DNA of 64,000 bases. Source: Longicatena caecimuris. GTDB taxonomy: Bacteria > Bacillota_I > Bacilli_A > Erysipelotrichales > Erysipelotrichaceae. The stretch spans positions 43,401 to 107,400 of the forward strand of contig NZ_SMBP01000009.1 of the NCBI RefSeq assembly GCF_004341945.1, read 5' to 3'. The notes under the pieces are model-generated. The model was not told where the DNA came from, ran no database searches, and worked only from the letters and a program-made list of their open reading frames with translations. Shown here piece by piece: positions 25,808 through 36,659 of this stretch; position 1 is the stretch's first letter; every line of letters starts with the position of its first letter. A program made the translations under genes and the position numbers.

Positions 25808-26278
25808 ATGGATTTTGCTATATTTAGATTGTTTATACGGGTTTCATTATTTGTTATAGCTTTAATTGCTTGTATTATCTATCTTATCAAAAAGAGAAAG
25901 CTCGTTTATGCGATATTTTTTGATAAAGAAGCGATAAAAAAAGAATATACTGGAAAAAACGATATAATATTTCTTCGATTGACGAATGGCGTCTTTATGA
26001 TAATTGCCATCCTTTTAATCTTATATTTGAAAGATTTTGTTTTAGATATGCCTTATATCATAAACAAACAGTATAGCTATGCAGAAGGATATGTGACTGA
26101 ACAAGCTCATGGTGGTGCGGATGTATCTTCTGAAAGAAGAAGTATTTTTCTATATGATGAAGTTACAAATGATGAAATCGAATTTACAGTATTTTCTGGG
26201 TATGTTGATAAACATACTTATTTAAAAATACAGTATCTTCCACATACGAAATATGGTGCTATTTTAGAAGATAAATAA
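25808..26278 (+). CDS. Hypothetical two-helix membrane protein
   Basis: 156 residues from the ATG at 25808 (GGGAGAAG upstream). Two membrane helices (about residues 5-29 and 57-80) flank a short basic cytosolic loop; the C-terminal 75 residues (YAEGYVTEQAHGG, RSIFLYDE, KIQYLPHTKYG) look like a small extracytoplasmic beta domain. No family recognised. Base composition is more AT-rich than its neighbours, and it sits in an island of small unrecognised genes. Confidence 0.6.
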   Translation: MDFAIFRLFIRVSLFVIALIACIIYLIKKRKLVYAIFFDKEAIKKEYTGKNDIIFLRLTNGVFMIIAILLILYLKDFVLDMPYIINKQYSYAEGYVTEQAHGGADVSSERRSIFLYDEVTNDEIEFTVFSGYVDKHTYLKIQYLPHTKYGAILEDK

Positions 26279-26523
26279 CATACAATTTTTTCTTTTTTGG
26301 TAATGTAATGCTATTAGTTGAACAGACGGAGTGAGCCTGCGGCGAGCGAAGATTAAGCCCCCGTTATCTAACAAAGGGGGGCAGAAAAAACAAAAGACAA
26401 TGGACATTCACAAACGGGAAACGCTGTATTTACAAGGTAAAACTGCATTTTATAAGGTGTGATATAAAAAGTATCTATTTCACACGGCAAATATATATAA
26501 ACTTATTGAGGAGGATTATGTAA
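26279..26523. other. Atypical intergenic segment with GC-rich hairpin
   Basis: 245 bases. A locally GC-rich stretch (about 26330-26385) contains the hairpin GCCCCC (26357-26362) / GGGGGC (ending 26382), unlike the AT-rich surroundings. I suspect a remnant of an integrative element; no gene is visible. Confidence 0.45.
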
Positions 26524-26721
26524 ATGAATATTGCAATGATTTTAATAGGTGGTCTTATTTTTCTTTCTTTTCCAGTTATTGTTTTGCAAAAAATCAAAAA
26601 AATGAAACAAGAAAATACAGATGAGGCAAAGAAAAAATTAAATTTATATCTTATTTGTATGATGCCCGTTCCAGTAATAGCTATTGTGCTTATTTTACTT
26701 GGTCTTAAAGCATTTATATAG
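26524..26721 (+). CDS. Small two-helix membrane protein
   Basis: 65 residues, preceded by GAGGAGGATT, a strong ribosome site. Layout: helix (IAMILIGGLIFLSFPVIVL), basic/acidic linker (KKMKQENTDEAKKKL), helix (IAIVLILLGL). Unrecognised; AT-rich and part of the same island as its neighbours. Confidence 0.6.
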   Translation: MNIAMILIGGLIFLSFPVIVLQKIKKMKQENTDEAKKKLNLYLICMMPVPVIAIVLILLGLKAFI

Positions 26722-26758
26722 TAAACATCAAAGCTTTATAAGTGAAATGAGGGATTCT

Positions 26759-27037
26759 ATGGATAAAAAGGAACTTATAAAACTTTATTTACAAAATGTG
26801 GATAAAATGTTCGGATATGCCAACATGGACACATATATTGATGAGCGATTAAAGAAATATATGAAATACTGTCAAAGTGAAGAACCACTATTGTTGTTGA
26901 ATGATTTTGAAAAAATTGATTTACCGATTATGTATTTAACAGCAGGTAAAAAAAGACTTTTGGATATTGAAAATTATAGGCAAGAAGCGGTAAAGAAAAT
27001 ACAAGCACTTCATTACGATCAGAGCAGTTGGTCTTAG
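26759..27037 (+). CDS. Small hypothetical soluble protein
   Basis: 92 residues from the ATG at 26759, which has GAGGG five bases upstream; an in-frame ATG at 26747 has no such site. Charged and helical (MDKKELIKLYLQNVDKMFGY), with no recognisable domain. The stop codon lies inside a terminator hairpin. Confidence 0.55.
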   Translation: MDKKELIKLYLQNVDKMFGYANMDTYIDERLKKYMKYCQSEEPLLLLNDFEKIDLPIMYLTAGKKRLLDIENYRQEAVKKIQALHYDQSSWS

Positions 27038-27052
27038 GATTGACTGCTTTTT
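27023..27052 (+). terminator. Terminator after the 92-aa gene
   Basis: AGCAGT/ACTGCT outer stem with an imperfectly paired interior, then TTTTT; overlaps the end of the coding sequence. Confidence 0.6.
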
Positions 27053-27073
27053 CTATACAGCTTTTTATTGACA

Positions 27074-27105
27074 GGCAATTATCAAGATACGGTAGTTGCC
27101 TTTTT
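27074..27105 (+). terminator. Intrinsic terminator before a broken ORF
   Basis: Ten-bp stem GGCAATTATC / GGTAGTTGCC with two G-U pairs, loop AAGATAC, then TTTTT. TTGACA overlaps its start. It lies directly before the ribosome site of the 27-codon ORF at 27125, an attenuator-like arrangement. Confidence 0.7.
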
Positions 27106-27124
27106 GGATTGGAGGAATTTTAGA

Positions 27125-27208
27125 ATGAATGATAAAAACTTTATTGAAGAATTAAGGCAAAAACGTGCCACCAAAATAAACAAACGGTTTTATTACTTGT
27201 GGTGTTAA
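27125..27208 (+). pseudogene. Truncated ORF, 27 codons, with strong ribosome site
   Basis: MNDKNFIEELRQKRATKINK followed by a hydrophobic/aromatic end and a stop. The GGAGGAATT site, the preceding terminator and the charged N-terminus suggest the first exon-like stub of a gene whose remainder was lost by deletion. It resembles the N-terminal style of small mobile-element proteins, but I cannot name the family. Confidence 0.4.
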
Positions 27209-27258
27209 CTGTTTAAGTAGAAAATGATACTACATCCGATAACATATGGATGTCAAAA

Positions 27259-27297
27259 GAGCAAGATTCACACGAAACGGTGAGCTTGCTTTTTTTT
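27259..27297 (+). terminator. Terminator closing the AT-rich island
   Basis: AGCAAG-at-TCAC / GGTGA-G-CTTGCT with loop ACGAAAC, then eight T. Confidence 0.8.
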
Positions 27298-27443
27298 ATT
27301 CCTTTCGACAAATGATATGAGAACGGTTCCATTCTTTATGAATTCATACAAATGATGTGAATTGTCATGGAAATATAGCAAGGACACTATAAAAATATGC
27401 AGAATTTTAGTATAATGAAAGATATTGCGCAGGAGGTAATCAT

Positions 27444-28403
27444 ATGGAACAAGAGCTGTTTGAGAAATATACGAAAACATATGGAAAACGCTTTACAAGA
27501 AAGCAAAAACATAAATTTGCAAAAGCTTTGCATGAAGACATGACGCAAGCCGGTTATGAAAAGACGATGATAAAAGGCAGCAAGCTCATCGTCATGAAAG
27601 CTGAGGATTATTTTTATGGCAATCGCAAGCGTATGAAGACGGTCATCGTTGTGCCATATGATACACCGGAACGTAAATTCTGGCATAAGGTCTTTTACTT
27701 TCCTCTTGATGGAACGAAAACCATGAATAAAACCTTAATTGCTACTTATGTACCGATTATCTTATTATATGTATTTATTTTAGCGGGGCTGTATATTGGT
27801 GGAAATTTTCTAAGTGCGCCCACAATGGCAAATCTAATGTCCTTTCTGATGTTTGTACTGGTAATCTTTTTGATCTATCTGATGGTACATGGCATCGGTA
27901 ACCGCCATAATGTGAATCGTAATTCCAGTGCAGTGGCGGCTGCGGTGGCATTAGCTAAAAGTTTGGATAAAGATGAACGTCAACGTATTGCGTTTCTGTT
28001 TACGGATAAAAATAAAGGGAGCTTTTTAGGAGCGAGATGTGCCGATGAGGACTTTGTCAAGGATGGTAAGAATCCAAATGTGATTTGCTTAGACTGTATC
28101 GGTAAAGGGGATACAACAATGATTGGTTATAATCCTAGCAATCGTAAGCTGGCAATGGAAATTGCTAAGTGTTATCCAGAAAAAGGAAAACAAATAGAAA
28201 CTATTAAGCTAGATGAATCTATGCGTGTACAAACTGCAATGTCTTATTTCCGTAAAGCCGTTGTGATTGCCAGTGGTACTCTTGATGAAGATCATCGTCT
28301 GTATGTGATGGGAACAGGGACCGGTAAAGATCGGGATGCTGATGCCACACAGATAACAAAAATTATCAACATGTTGCAGGCTTATATCAAAAGCCAAAAA
28401 TAA
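27444..28403 (+). CDS. Membrane protein with degenerate M28-peptidase-like domain
   Basis: 319 residues, AGGAGG before the ATG. A cytosolic N-terminal ~95 residues is followed by two membrane helices (about residues 98-121 and 129-152), then a C-terminal domain. That domain has the order RNSSAVAAAVALAKSL, RQRIAFLFTDKNKGSFLGA, NVICLDCIGKG, recalling the M28 aminopeptidase core. The usual metal ligands (HxD and the EE pair before GLLGS) are not present, so it is probably not a peptidase. It is in an operon with cardiolipin synthase. Confidence 0.6.
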   Translation: MEQELFEKYTKTYGKRFTRKQKHKFAKALHEDMTQAGYEKTMIKGSKLIVMKAEDYFYGNRKRMKTVIVVPYDTPERKFWHKVFYFPLDGTKTMNKTLIATYVPIILLYVFILAGLYIGGNFLSAPTMANLMSFLMFVLVIFLIYLMVHGIGNRHNVNRNSSAVAAAVALAKSLDKDERQRIAFLFTDKNKGSFLGARCADEDFVKDGKNPNVICLDCIGKGDTTMIGYNPSNRKLAMEIAKCYPEKGKQIETIKLDESMRVQTAMSYFRKAVVIASGTLDEDHRLYVMGTGTGKDRDADATQITKIINMLQAYIKSQK

Positions 28404-28422
28404 GTAGAGAAGGAGGGAATGT

Positions 28423-29961
28423 ATGTTAAGAAAAATCTTATCCCTTTTACATAACAAAATATTTATTGTCGCTGTCTTGATTCTGATACAGTTGGGAGTA
28501 TTCTTTGGTATCGTTTTTCAGCTGAGCGAATACTTTGTCTGGATTTATTTTCTCTTAATTGCATTAAGCTTTATCATCAGTGTGTATGTCATTAACCGCA
28601 ATGATAATCCTACCTATAAGATGACATGGGTCTTGTTGATTATGGCATTACCGGTGTTTGGTGGATTGATTTATTTATTGTTTGGCGGTCAAAAGGTGCC
28701 CAAAGAATTGCGTATTCGTGATAATCAGGCATTTAGTGAATATAAGGAAATTATATGGCAAAATGCTGAAATCATGGAAGAATTGCAAAATAGTGATACA
28801 GCAGCATTTAAACAAGCGAATTATTTATGGAAAAATGCCGGCTTTCCTATTTATAAACATACAGAAACAACCTTTTTTCCGATTGGCGAAGATAAATTTA
28901 CTGTAATGGTAGAAGAATTGAAAAAAGCGGAGAAGTTCATTTTTTTAGAATACTTCATTATCGCTCCGGGTGTCATGTGGGATACGATTTTGGATATTCT
29001 GATTGAAAAGGTGAAACAAGGAGTAGAAGTACGTGTATTATATGATGATGCCGGGTGTATTACGACCTTAGCACCTGATTATTATAAGGTGTTACAAGGC
29101 TTGGGGATGAAAGCAAAAGTATTCAATCCCATTAAACCAAGACTAGCCATCCAGATGAATAATCGCGATCATCGCAAAATCTTAGTTATTGACGGTAAGA
29201 TTGGGATGACTGGTGGTATTAATCTGGCTGATGAGTATATCAATGCGAAAGAACGTTTTGGACATTGGAAAGATTGCAGTGTCATGTTAAAAGGTGAGGC
29301 AGTCTGGAATCTGACATTAATGTTTTTGCAATTCTGGAATTATGATGAAAAGATCAAAGATAATGTATTTGATTTTAAACCGGATTTCAATGAGTTTATA
29401 GATATTGAAAATGATGGCTATGTGCAGCCATACAGTGATTCTCCGACGGACAATGAGAATGTAGGTGAATATACACATATCAATATGATCAATGGTGCCA
29501 ATCGTTATGTTTATGCGACAACGCCTTATTTAGTGATTGACAATGAGATGAAAACAGCACTGACCTTAGCAGCCAAGAATGGTGTAGATGTACGTATTTT
29601 AGTACCTCACATTCCGGATAAATGGTATGTATTTGCGGTAACCAGAGCCAATTATCAGCCATTAATAGAAGCTGGTGTTAAAATCTATGAATATACGCCT
29701 GGCTTTGTCCATGGAAAGACTTTTGTCGTTGATGATGATATGGCCGTTGTGGGAACTGTTAATATGGATTATCGTTCTTATTATTTACATTATGAATGTG
29801 GTGTCTGGTTCTATCGCAGCAAGGTTGTTATGGATGTAAAACAGGATTATTTACATAGTTTGGCAAAATCACATGAAGTTACCTTGGAAGAATGCAAGAA
29901 TGTGAAACTGCCAGTGCGTATCATGCGTTCCATCTTGAATTTATTTTCACCAATGATGTAA
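28423..29961 (+). CDS. cls: Cardiolipin synthase
   Basis: 512 residues. Two N-terminal membrane helices with the PLDc_N pattern (WVLLIMALPVFGGLIYLLFG), then two phospholipase-D catalytic motifs: HRKILVID with the following GMTGGIN, and HGKTFVVDD with VGTVNMDYRS. This is the standard ClsA-type layout, which condenses two phosphatidylglycerol molecules into cardiolipin at the membrane. GAAGGAGGGAATGT precedes the ATG. It follows the M28-like gene by 19 bases and ends in a terminator. Confidence 0.93.
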   Translation: MLRKILSLLHNKIFIVAVLILIQLGVFFGIVFQLSEYFVWIYFLLIALSFIISVYVINRNDNPTYKMTWVLLIMALPVFGGLIYLLFGGQKVPKELRIRDNQAFSEYKEIIWQNAEIMEELQNSDTAAFKQANYLWKNAGFPIYKHTETTFFPIGEDKFTVMVEELKKAEKFIFLEYFIIAPGVMWDTILDILIEKVKQGVEVRVLYDDAGCITTLAPDYYKVLQGLGMKAKVFNPIKPRLAIQMNNRDHRKILVIDGKIGMTGGINLADEYINAKERFGHWKDCSVMLKGEAVWNLTLMFLQFWNYDEKIKDNVFDFKPDFNEFIDIENDGYVQPYSDSPTDNENVGEYTHINMINGANRYVYATTPYLVIDNEMKTALTLAAKNGVDVRILVPHIPDKWYVFAVTRANYQPLIEAGVKIYEYTPGFVHGKTFVVDDDMAVVGTVNMDYRSYYLHYECGVWFYRSKVVMDVKQDYLHSLAKSHEVTLEECKNVKLPVRIMRSILNLFSPMM

Positions 29962-29965
29962 CATC

Positions 29966-29995
29966 AGATGAGGCAAGTAGTCTCATCTTCTTTTC
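29966..29995 (+). terminator. Terminator of the cls operon
   Basis: AGATGAG-GCAAGTAGT-CTCATCT followed by TCTTTTC. Confidence 0.75.
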
Positions 29996-30065
29996 ATTTG
30001 GTTAAAAAGAAGTGAGAAAACGGGATGTTGATGATGTTTCTTTTACGTGAAAATCCCTAGAATAC

Positions 30066-30094
30066 TTTACCTTTTATCAAGATAATAGTATAAT
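30066..30094 (+). promoter_or_regulatory. Promoter of the patatin gene
   Basis: -35 TTTACC (30066-30071), 17-base spacer, -10 TATAAT (30089-30094). Confidence 0.6.
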
Positions 30095-30118
30095 ATTTAA
30101 CTATGAGGTGTATAGAAT

Positions 30119-30976
30119 ATGACGATAAAAACAGGTTTGATCTGCGAAGGCGGAGGCACAAAGGCTGCATATACTTGCGGTGTTCTACAATGTTTTTTAG
30201 ATAATGATATTGACTTCCCTTATACGGTAGGCATCAGTGCAGGTGCAGAGGTATTATTACCTTTTGTATCAAAACAACGTGAGCGTTTGCGGATTTCAGG
30301 TGTAGATGCCGCAAGCGATCCTAAGGCGATCGGTGTATCACCATTGTTACATGAACGTGGTGTCTTTGGTATTGATCATGTATGTAAATTTATTGAAGAG
30401 CATGCACCATTAGATTATGCGGCATTTATGAAAAACCCGACACAGTTGGATATTGGTGTGTATAATATGGATACTAACGAAGTTGAGTACTTTGGCAAAG
30501 AATACTTCGATCCGATCGAACAACGTTTGATGAAGGCATCTTGTTCTTTATTTCTATTAACGAGACCGGTGAAATTCCGCAATCATACGTATATGGATGC
30601 AGGATTGGTGGATATGATTCCAATTGAACAAAGTATTCGACAGGGCATGGATAAACACGTCTTTATTTCAACAAAAGAAGAAAATTATGTACGCAAACCA
30701 GCACCGGGGTGGCAGATACAATTAGCTCGATTGATGTATCCGGGAAATAAACAGATACGTGAATATTTGCGTATTCGTCATGAAAACTACAACCGCCAAT
30801 GGGGTATTGTGAAAAAGCTGGAAGAAGAGGGAAAAGCAATCGTATTAAGACCAAGTGCCGATTATGGTGTCACGCGTTATACAAGTGATAAGGAATTATT
30901 GCAGCGTTGGTTTGACTTAGGTTATGAGGATACGGAAAAACGTTTGACCATGATACGTGAATTTATGGAATCGTAA
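30119..30976 (+). CDS. Patatin-like phospholipase family protein
   Basis: 285 residues. Oxyanion loop CEGGGTKAAY at residues 9-18, nucleophile elbow GISAG with Ser40, and the catalytic dyad Asp160 in MDAGLVDMIP. These match the RssA/YlbK-type bacterial patatin family, cytosolic or membrane-associated acyl hydrolases. The C-terminal ~100 residues are helical and basic. It is preceded by its own promoter and followed by its own terminator. Substrate unknown; the adjacent cls gene hints at phospholipid metabolism but is a separate transcription unit. Confidence 0.88.
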   Translation: MTIKTGLICEGGGTKAAYTCGVLQCFLDNDIDFPYTVGISAGAEVLLPFVSKQRERLRISGVDAASDPKAIGVSPLLHERGVFGIDHVCKFIEEHAPLDYAAFMKNPTQLDIGVYNMDTNEVEYFGKEYFDPIEQRLMKASCSLFLLTRPVKFRNHTYMDAGLVDMIPIEQSIRQGMDKHVFISTKEENYVRKPAPGWQIQLARLMYPGNKQIREYLRIRHENYNRQWGIVKKLEEEGKAIVLRPSADYGVTRYTSDKELLQRWFDLGYEDTEKRLTMIREFMES

Positions 30977-30992
30977 CAGATTCCTTTTTTTT
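30967..30992 (+). terminator. Terminator of the patatin gene
   Basis: GGAATC-GTAACA-GATTCC followed by eight T; the stop codon is in the loop. Confidence 0.85.
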
Positions 30993-31355
30993 GTTGTAAA
31001 GTGATAAAAACAATCGACGTTTTTATTGTTTATCGGTATTGAGGATCGTTTACTAGGGCACTCTTAGGAATATTGAATATGAAAGCCTTTTTGTGGCAGC
31101 TTTTGACAATCAAAATAATTGGTGTTTATGATTCTGCCATAGCTGTCATCCTTAAGGAACGTTTTTTGGCAAGGATAAAAAAGATATTACTAGTCAATCA
31201 TTCTATCGTCGGAAACAAATTGCTCTTTACAATCAATCCATAAGAAATGATAAGAGGCAGATCTTGTGAAAAAGCAGGCATTCATCCTCCTGTGTCATTT
31301 TATAATTCCGGCTTGTCACACAATGATTAGCTTTTTATAAGAAACTAAGAAAAGC
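30993..31355. other. Intergenic stretch without clear gene
   Basis: About 360 bases. One 54-codon open frame (31079-31243) has only a weak AGGAA site and no recognisable content, so I do not call it. No repeats or hairpins with T-tracts are seen. Confidence 0.5.
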
Positions 31356-31385
31356 TTGGATAGTTTCAACATCCTGTAGTATACT
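31356..31385 (+). promoter_or_regulatory. Promoter of the NDK gene
   Basis: -35 TTGGAT (31356-31361), 18-base spacer, -10 TATACT (31380-31385). Confidence 0.55.
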
Positions 31386-31405
31386 GAAACAAATGGAGGT
31401 ATGTT

Positions 31406-31885
31406 ATGAAACAGGTAACGTTTATGATGTTAAAACCAGATGCTTTTGCAAATCATCAGGAAGATGAGGTCGTGGCAATGTTGACTGCCCATGGATTGTG
31501 TATTGAGAAAAGCTGTCGTTTAGAAGTGACGATGGAAGTTATGAAAGTTCTTTTAGACCATTATCATGGTGTCATTGATGCCATGGATAAAGAATTTAAT
31601 TTTCCCGGGAAATTATTTGCGTCTTTTTATTACAATGGTCCAAGATATATTCAGCCAATGCGTGTCAGTTATGATGGTGAAGAAGATATTATCACATTGA
31701 CTAGACAGCTGGTTGGAAAGACAAATCCGGCAGAGGCAGGACCAGAAACGATACGCGGGCGCTTTAGTGAAGATAATTATGAGAAAGCAAGTCGTGAAAA
31801 GCGATTGGTGAATAATGTGATTCATGCATCTGATGCTAAAGAAAGTGCCGAACGGGAATTACAAATTTGGCAAAATTATTTATAA
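31406..31885 (+). CDS. ndk: Nucleoside diphosphate kinase family protein
   Basis: 159 residues, longer than the usual ~140. NDK landmarks: N-terminal strand with MMLKPDA, the loop LVGKTNPAEAGPETIRGRFS, and the active-site segment NNVIHASDAKESA with catalytic His140. The common HGSDS motif is HASDA here. The extra length is in residues ~55-95 (the Kpn-loop side is otherwise intact). Expected reaction: transfer of gamma-phosphate between nucleoside tri- and diphosphates via phospho-histidine. GGAGGT precedes the ATG. Confidence 0.85.
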   Translation: MKQVTFMMLKPDAFANHQEDEVVAMLTAHGLCIEKSCRLEVTMEVMKVLLDHYHGVIDAMDKEFNFPGKLFASFYYNGPRYIQPMRVSYDGEEDIITLTRQLVGKTNPAEAGPETIRGRFSEDNYEKASREKRLVNNVIHASDAKESAERELQIWQNYL

Positions 31886-31954
31886 GAAAATACGAAATGC
31901 TGATAAAGCTCTTGTGGATGAAAAAGCTATTGTTAAAACGAAGGTCCGTAATGG

Positions 31955-31981
31955 AAAGATGAGGAATTCATCTTTTCTTTT
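31955..31981 (+). terminator. Terminator of ndk
   Basis: AAAGATGA-GGAAT-TCATCTTT followed by TCTTTTA. Confidence 0.75.
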
Positions 31982-32101
31982 ACGCTTCTTCATCTTTTAA
32001 ACAAGCTATATATTTTCTAATAGATATTACCAGAAATTACCAATTGCATATGTTGCGTTCGCTTAATTTTTATTAGGAAATAAGAATTCTCTTTTTTTAC
32101 A

Positions 32102-32130
32102 TTGACAACGCTGAAAACCAATGCTAGAAT
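32102..32130 (+). promoter_or_regulatory. Promoter of the bgl operon
   Basis: -35 TTGACA (consensus), 17-base spacer, -10 TAGAAT. A strong housekeeping promoter, as expected for an operon controlled after initiation by antitermination. Confidence 0.85.
32103..32116 (+). promoter_or_regulatory. cre site overlapping the bgl -35 box
   Basis: TGACAACGCTGAAA matches TGWNANCGNTNWCA at 13 of 14 positions. Position over the promoter implies repression by CcpA when preferred sugars are present. Confidence 0.65.
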
Positions 32131-32145
32131 GAAATTGTTAATTCA

Positions 32146-32175
32146 GACTGTTACTCTTTCGAGGCATCACTGAAA
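32146..32175 (+). promoter_or_regulatory. Ribonucleic antiterminator (RAT) of LicT/BglG type
   Basis: GACTGTTACTCTTTC then GAGGCATCACTGAAA reproduces the LicT/BglG RAT pattern (GATTGTTACT ... GGCA ... AA). It overlaps the first arm of the terminator at 32168, so the two structures exclude each other. Confidence 0.8.
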
Positions 32176-32192
32176 ATTTTTCAGGGTGTTTT
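32168..32192 (+). terminator. Leader terminator of the bgl operon
   Basis: CTGAAAA/TTTTCAG core with flanking CAC/GTG pairing, then TTTT. Antitermination by the downstream-encoded LicT-like protein would let transcription proceed. Confidence 0.75.
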
Positions 32193-32224
32193 GGAAGAGT
32201 TTTTTGTTTGTTGAGGTGAAGAAT

Positions 32225-32695
32225 ATGTTGAAAATATTTAAGAGAACAAAAGAAGACGAAGTGTATTCTCCGGTCGCAGGAACATGTATAAAAATTGAAG
32301 ATGTAAAGGACCAAATGTTTGCCAATAAACTGCTGGGTGATGGAATTGCCATTCTTCCATCGAAGGAAACCATCTATGCGCCAATCGATGGCCAATTGAT
32401 AATGTTGGCGAATACGAAACATGCTTTTGGCATTAAAAATAAACGGGGGTTAGAAATACTGGTGCATGTAGGCTTAGACAGTGTGAAACTGAAGGGGAAA
32501 GGTTTTACCGTATATAAAGAGCTACATGAACATGTTCGTAAAGGGGAAGCTATTTTAAGCTTTGATCAAGCATTATTTGAACAAGAGCAAATAGATATGA
32601 CCGTTCTGATTATTATTACGAGCAAGTCTGTGATTACTCATAAAACTTATGGGCAGGTATCATCTGCACATAACATCATGAAGATTGCATTGTAA
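32225..32695 (+). CDS. PTS glucose-type EIIA (stand-alone)
   Basis: 156 residues from the ATG at 32225 (TTGAGGTGAAGA upstream). Crr-like fold: SPVAGTCIKIEDVKD, then LGDGIAILPSKETIYAPIDG, the pair His66 (HAFGI) and His81 (LVHVGLD); His81 is the phosphorylation site. Provides the EIIA function missing from the EIIBC protein two genes downstream. First gene after the RAT/terminator. Confidence 0.9.
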   Translation: MLKIFKRTKEDEVYSPVAGTCIKIEDVKDQMFANKLLGDGIAILPSKETIYAPIDGQLIMLANTKHAFGIKNKRGLEILVHVGLDSVKLKGKGFTVYKELHEHVRKGEAILSFDQALFEQEQIDMTVLIIITSKSVITHKTYGQVSSAHNIMKIAL

Positions 32696-32726
32696 TCATC
32701 CTATGTATGGAAAGAGGTGAAATGGT

Positions 32727-33557
32727 ATGCGGGTCATTAAGAAATTAAATAATTGTGTTGCCTTATGCATCGATAAAGATCATAACGAATTAATTGCTGT
32801 AGGTACTGGCATCGGTTTTGGCAAGATTCCATATGAACTAAAAGACTTAAGCATCATACAAAGAACGTATTACAACGTTGATCAGAAATACTTCCAACTG
32901 TTGCAATGTATTGACTATGACGTTATCGATGTGGCTACGAAAATCGTGGATTATGCGAAACGACGTATCCCATACGAATTAAGTTCAAATGTTATCTTTT
33001 CATTAGCCGATCATATTCAATTTGCCTTACAAAGGCATCAACAAGGATATATGATGAATTTCATGCTTACGGATGATTTGAAACAATTGTATAAAAAGGA
33101 ATGTGCTATCGGTACCTATGCATTAACCATCATCCGGAAACAATTAAAGACTACTTTACCTGATGATGAAAAGTATGCCATTGCGTTACATTTTATTAAT
33201 TATGAAACCACCAATACAAAAGGGCAGAAAGCTGACCATAAAATACTTAACGACATTACGCAAATCATCGAAAGTGAATTTCATATCGAAATTGATAAAG
33301 ATGGTTTCAACTATGCACGTTTTATCACACATATCCGCTATTTAATGAAACGCATCGCGGAAAAAGAAACATTGAAAACGGAAAATTCCATTCTATATGA
33401 AGAAATGGTTGCTAATTTTCCTAAAACGAATGCTTGTGTCCAAAAGCTTTGTACATATTTAGAAAAGAAGATGAATTGCCAATTAGAAAGTGAAGAAATT
33501 TTATATTTGATGCTGCATGTAAATCGTTTATGCATGCGTGAGGGGAAAAGCGGATAA
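32727..33557 (+). CDS. licT: LicT/BglG-family transcriptional antiterminator
   Basis: 276 residues: N-terminal RNA-binding CAT domain (MRVIKKLNNCVALCIDKDHNELIAVG, cut: RVIKKLNNCVAL and GTGIGFGKIP), then two PTS regulation domains. The four regulatory histidines are recognisable: His96 (LADHIQFA) and His155 (ALHFINYE) in PRD1, His202 (THIRYLMKR) and His264 (MLHVNRL) in PRD2. It binds the RAT upstream of its own operon and is switched by PTS phosphorylation. GAAAGAGGTG precedes the ATG. Confidence 0.93.
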   Translation: MRVIKKLNNCVALCIDKDHNELIAVGTGIGFGKIPYELKDLSIIQRTYYNVDQKYFQLLQCIDYDVIDVATKIVDYAKRRIPYELSSNVIFSLADHIQFALQRHQQGYMMNFMLTDDLKQLYKKECAIGTYALTIIRKQLKTTLPDDEKYAIALHFINYETTNTKGQKADHKILNDITQIIESEFHIEIDKDGFNYARFITHIRYLMKRIAEKETLKTENSILYEEMVANFPKTNACVQKLCTYLEKKMNCQLESEEILYLMLHVNRLCMREGKSG

Positions 33558-33578
33558 CCGCCTGGGGAAAGTCTTTTG

Positions 33579-33617
33579 GTATTAAAACAATGTATCGGCC
33601 GTACCATTGTTTAATAC
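33579..33617 (+). other. Intercistronic hairpin between licT and EIIBC
   Basis: GTATTAAAACAATG (33579-33592) pairs with CATTGTTTAATAC (33605-33617) with one bulged A; loop of 12 bases containing CGGCCG. No T-tract follows and the EIIBC ribosome site begins a few bases later, so it is more likely an RNA-processing or stability element than a terminator. Confidence 0.6.
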
Positions 33618-33635
33618 ATATAGAGGAGGAGCAAA

Positions 33636-36453
<2,818 letters not shown>

Positions 36454-36461
36454 AAAAGCAG

Positions 36462-36549
36462 AAAAGCAGAGTATAGGAAATGCACTTATAATTTATGTAT
36501 CCCCCGTATGGGGTACACTTTATGATGATGCCATTAAGACTCTGCTTTT
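36462..36549 (+). terminator. Large nested terminator of the bgl operon
   Basis: Perfect 11-bp outer stem AAAAGCAGAGT (36462-36472) / ACTCTGCTTTT (36539-36549) enclosing ~66 bases with an inner hairpin GTA-CCCC / GGGG-TAC (36497-36516). Confidence 0.65.
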
Positions 36550-36610
36550 CATTCCTTGTGAAATAACTTAACATTTATTTGGAATTTGTGGATAAATTTA
36601 CATTTGAATC

Positions 36611-36639
36611 TGTACATAGAAAAAAAATAATGCTATAAT
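36611..36639 (+). promoter_or_regulatory. Promoter of tRNA-Thr
   Basis: -35 TGTACA, 17-base spacer, -10 TATAAT (36634-36639), 20 bases before the tRNA. Confidence 0.6.
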
Positions 36640-36659
36640 ATCTGCGCACGATTTCATGT

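Noticed and set aside
31079..31243. 54-codon frame between patatin and ndk genes
   Set aside because: Only a weak AGGAA upstream and no recognisable sequence; kept as a note, not a gene.
30967..31355. Possible mobile element between patatin and ndk
   Set aside because: No inverted repeats, target duplications or transposase fragments seen.
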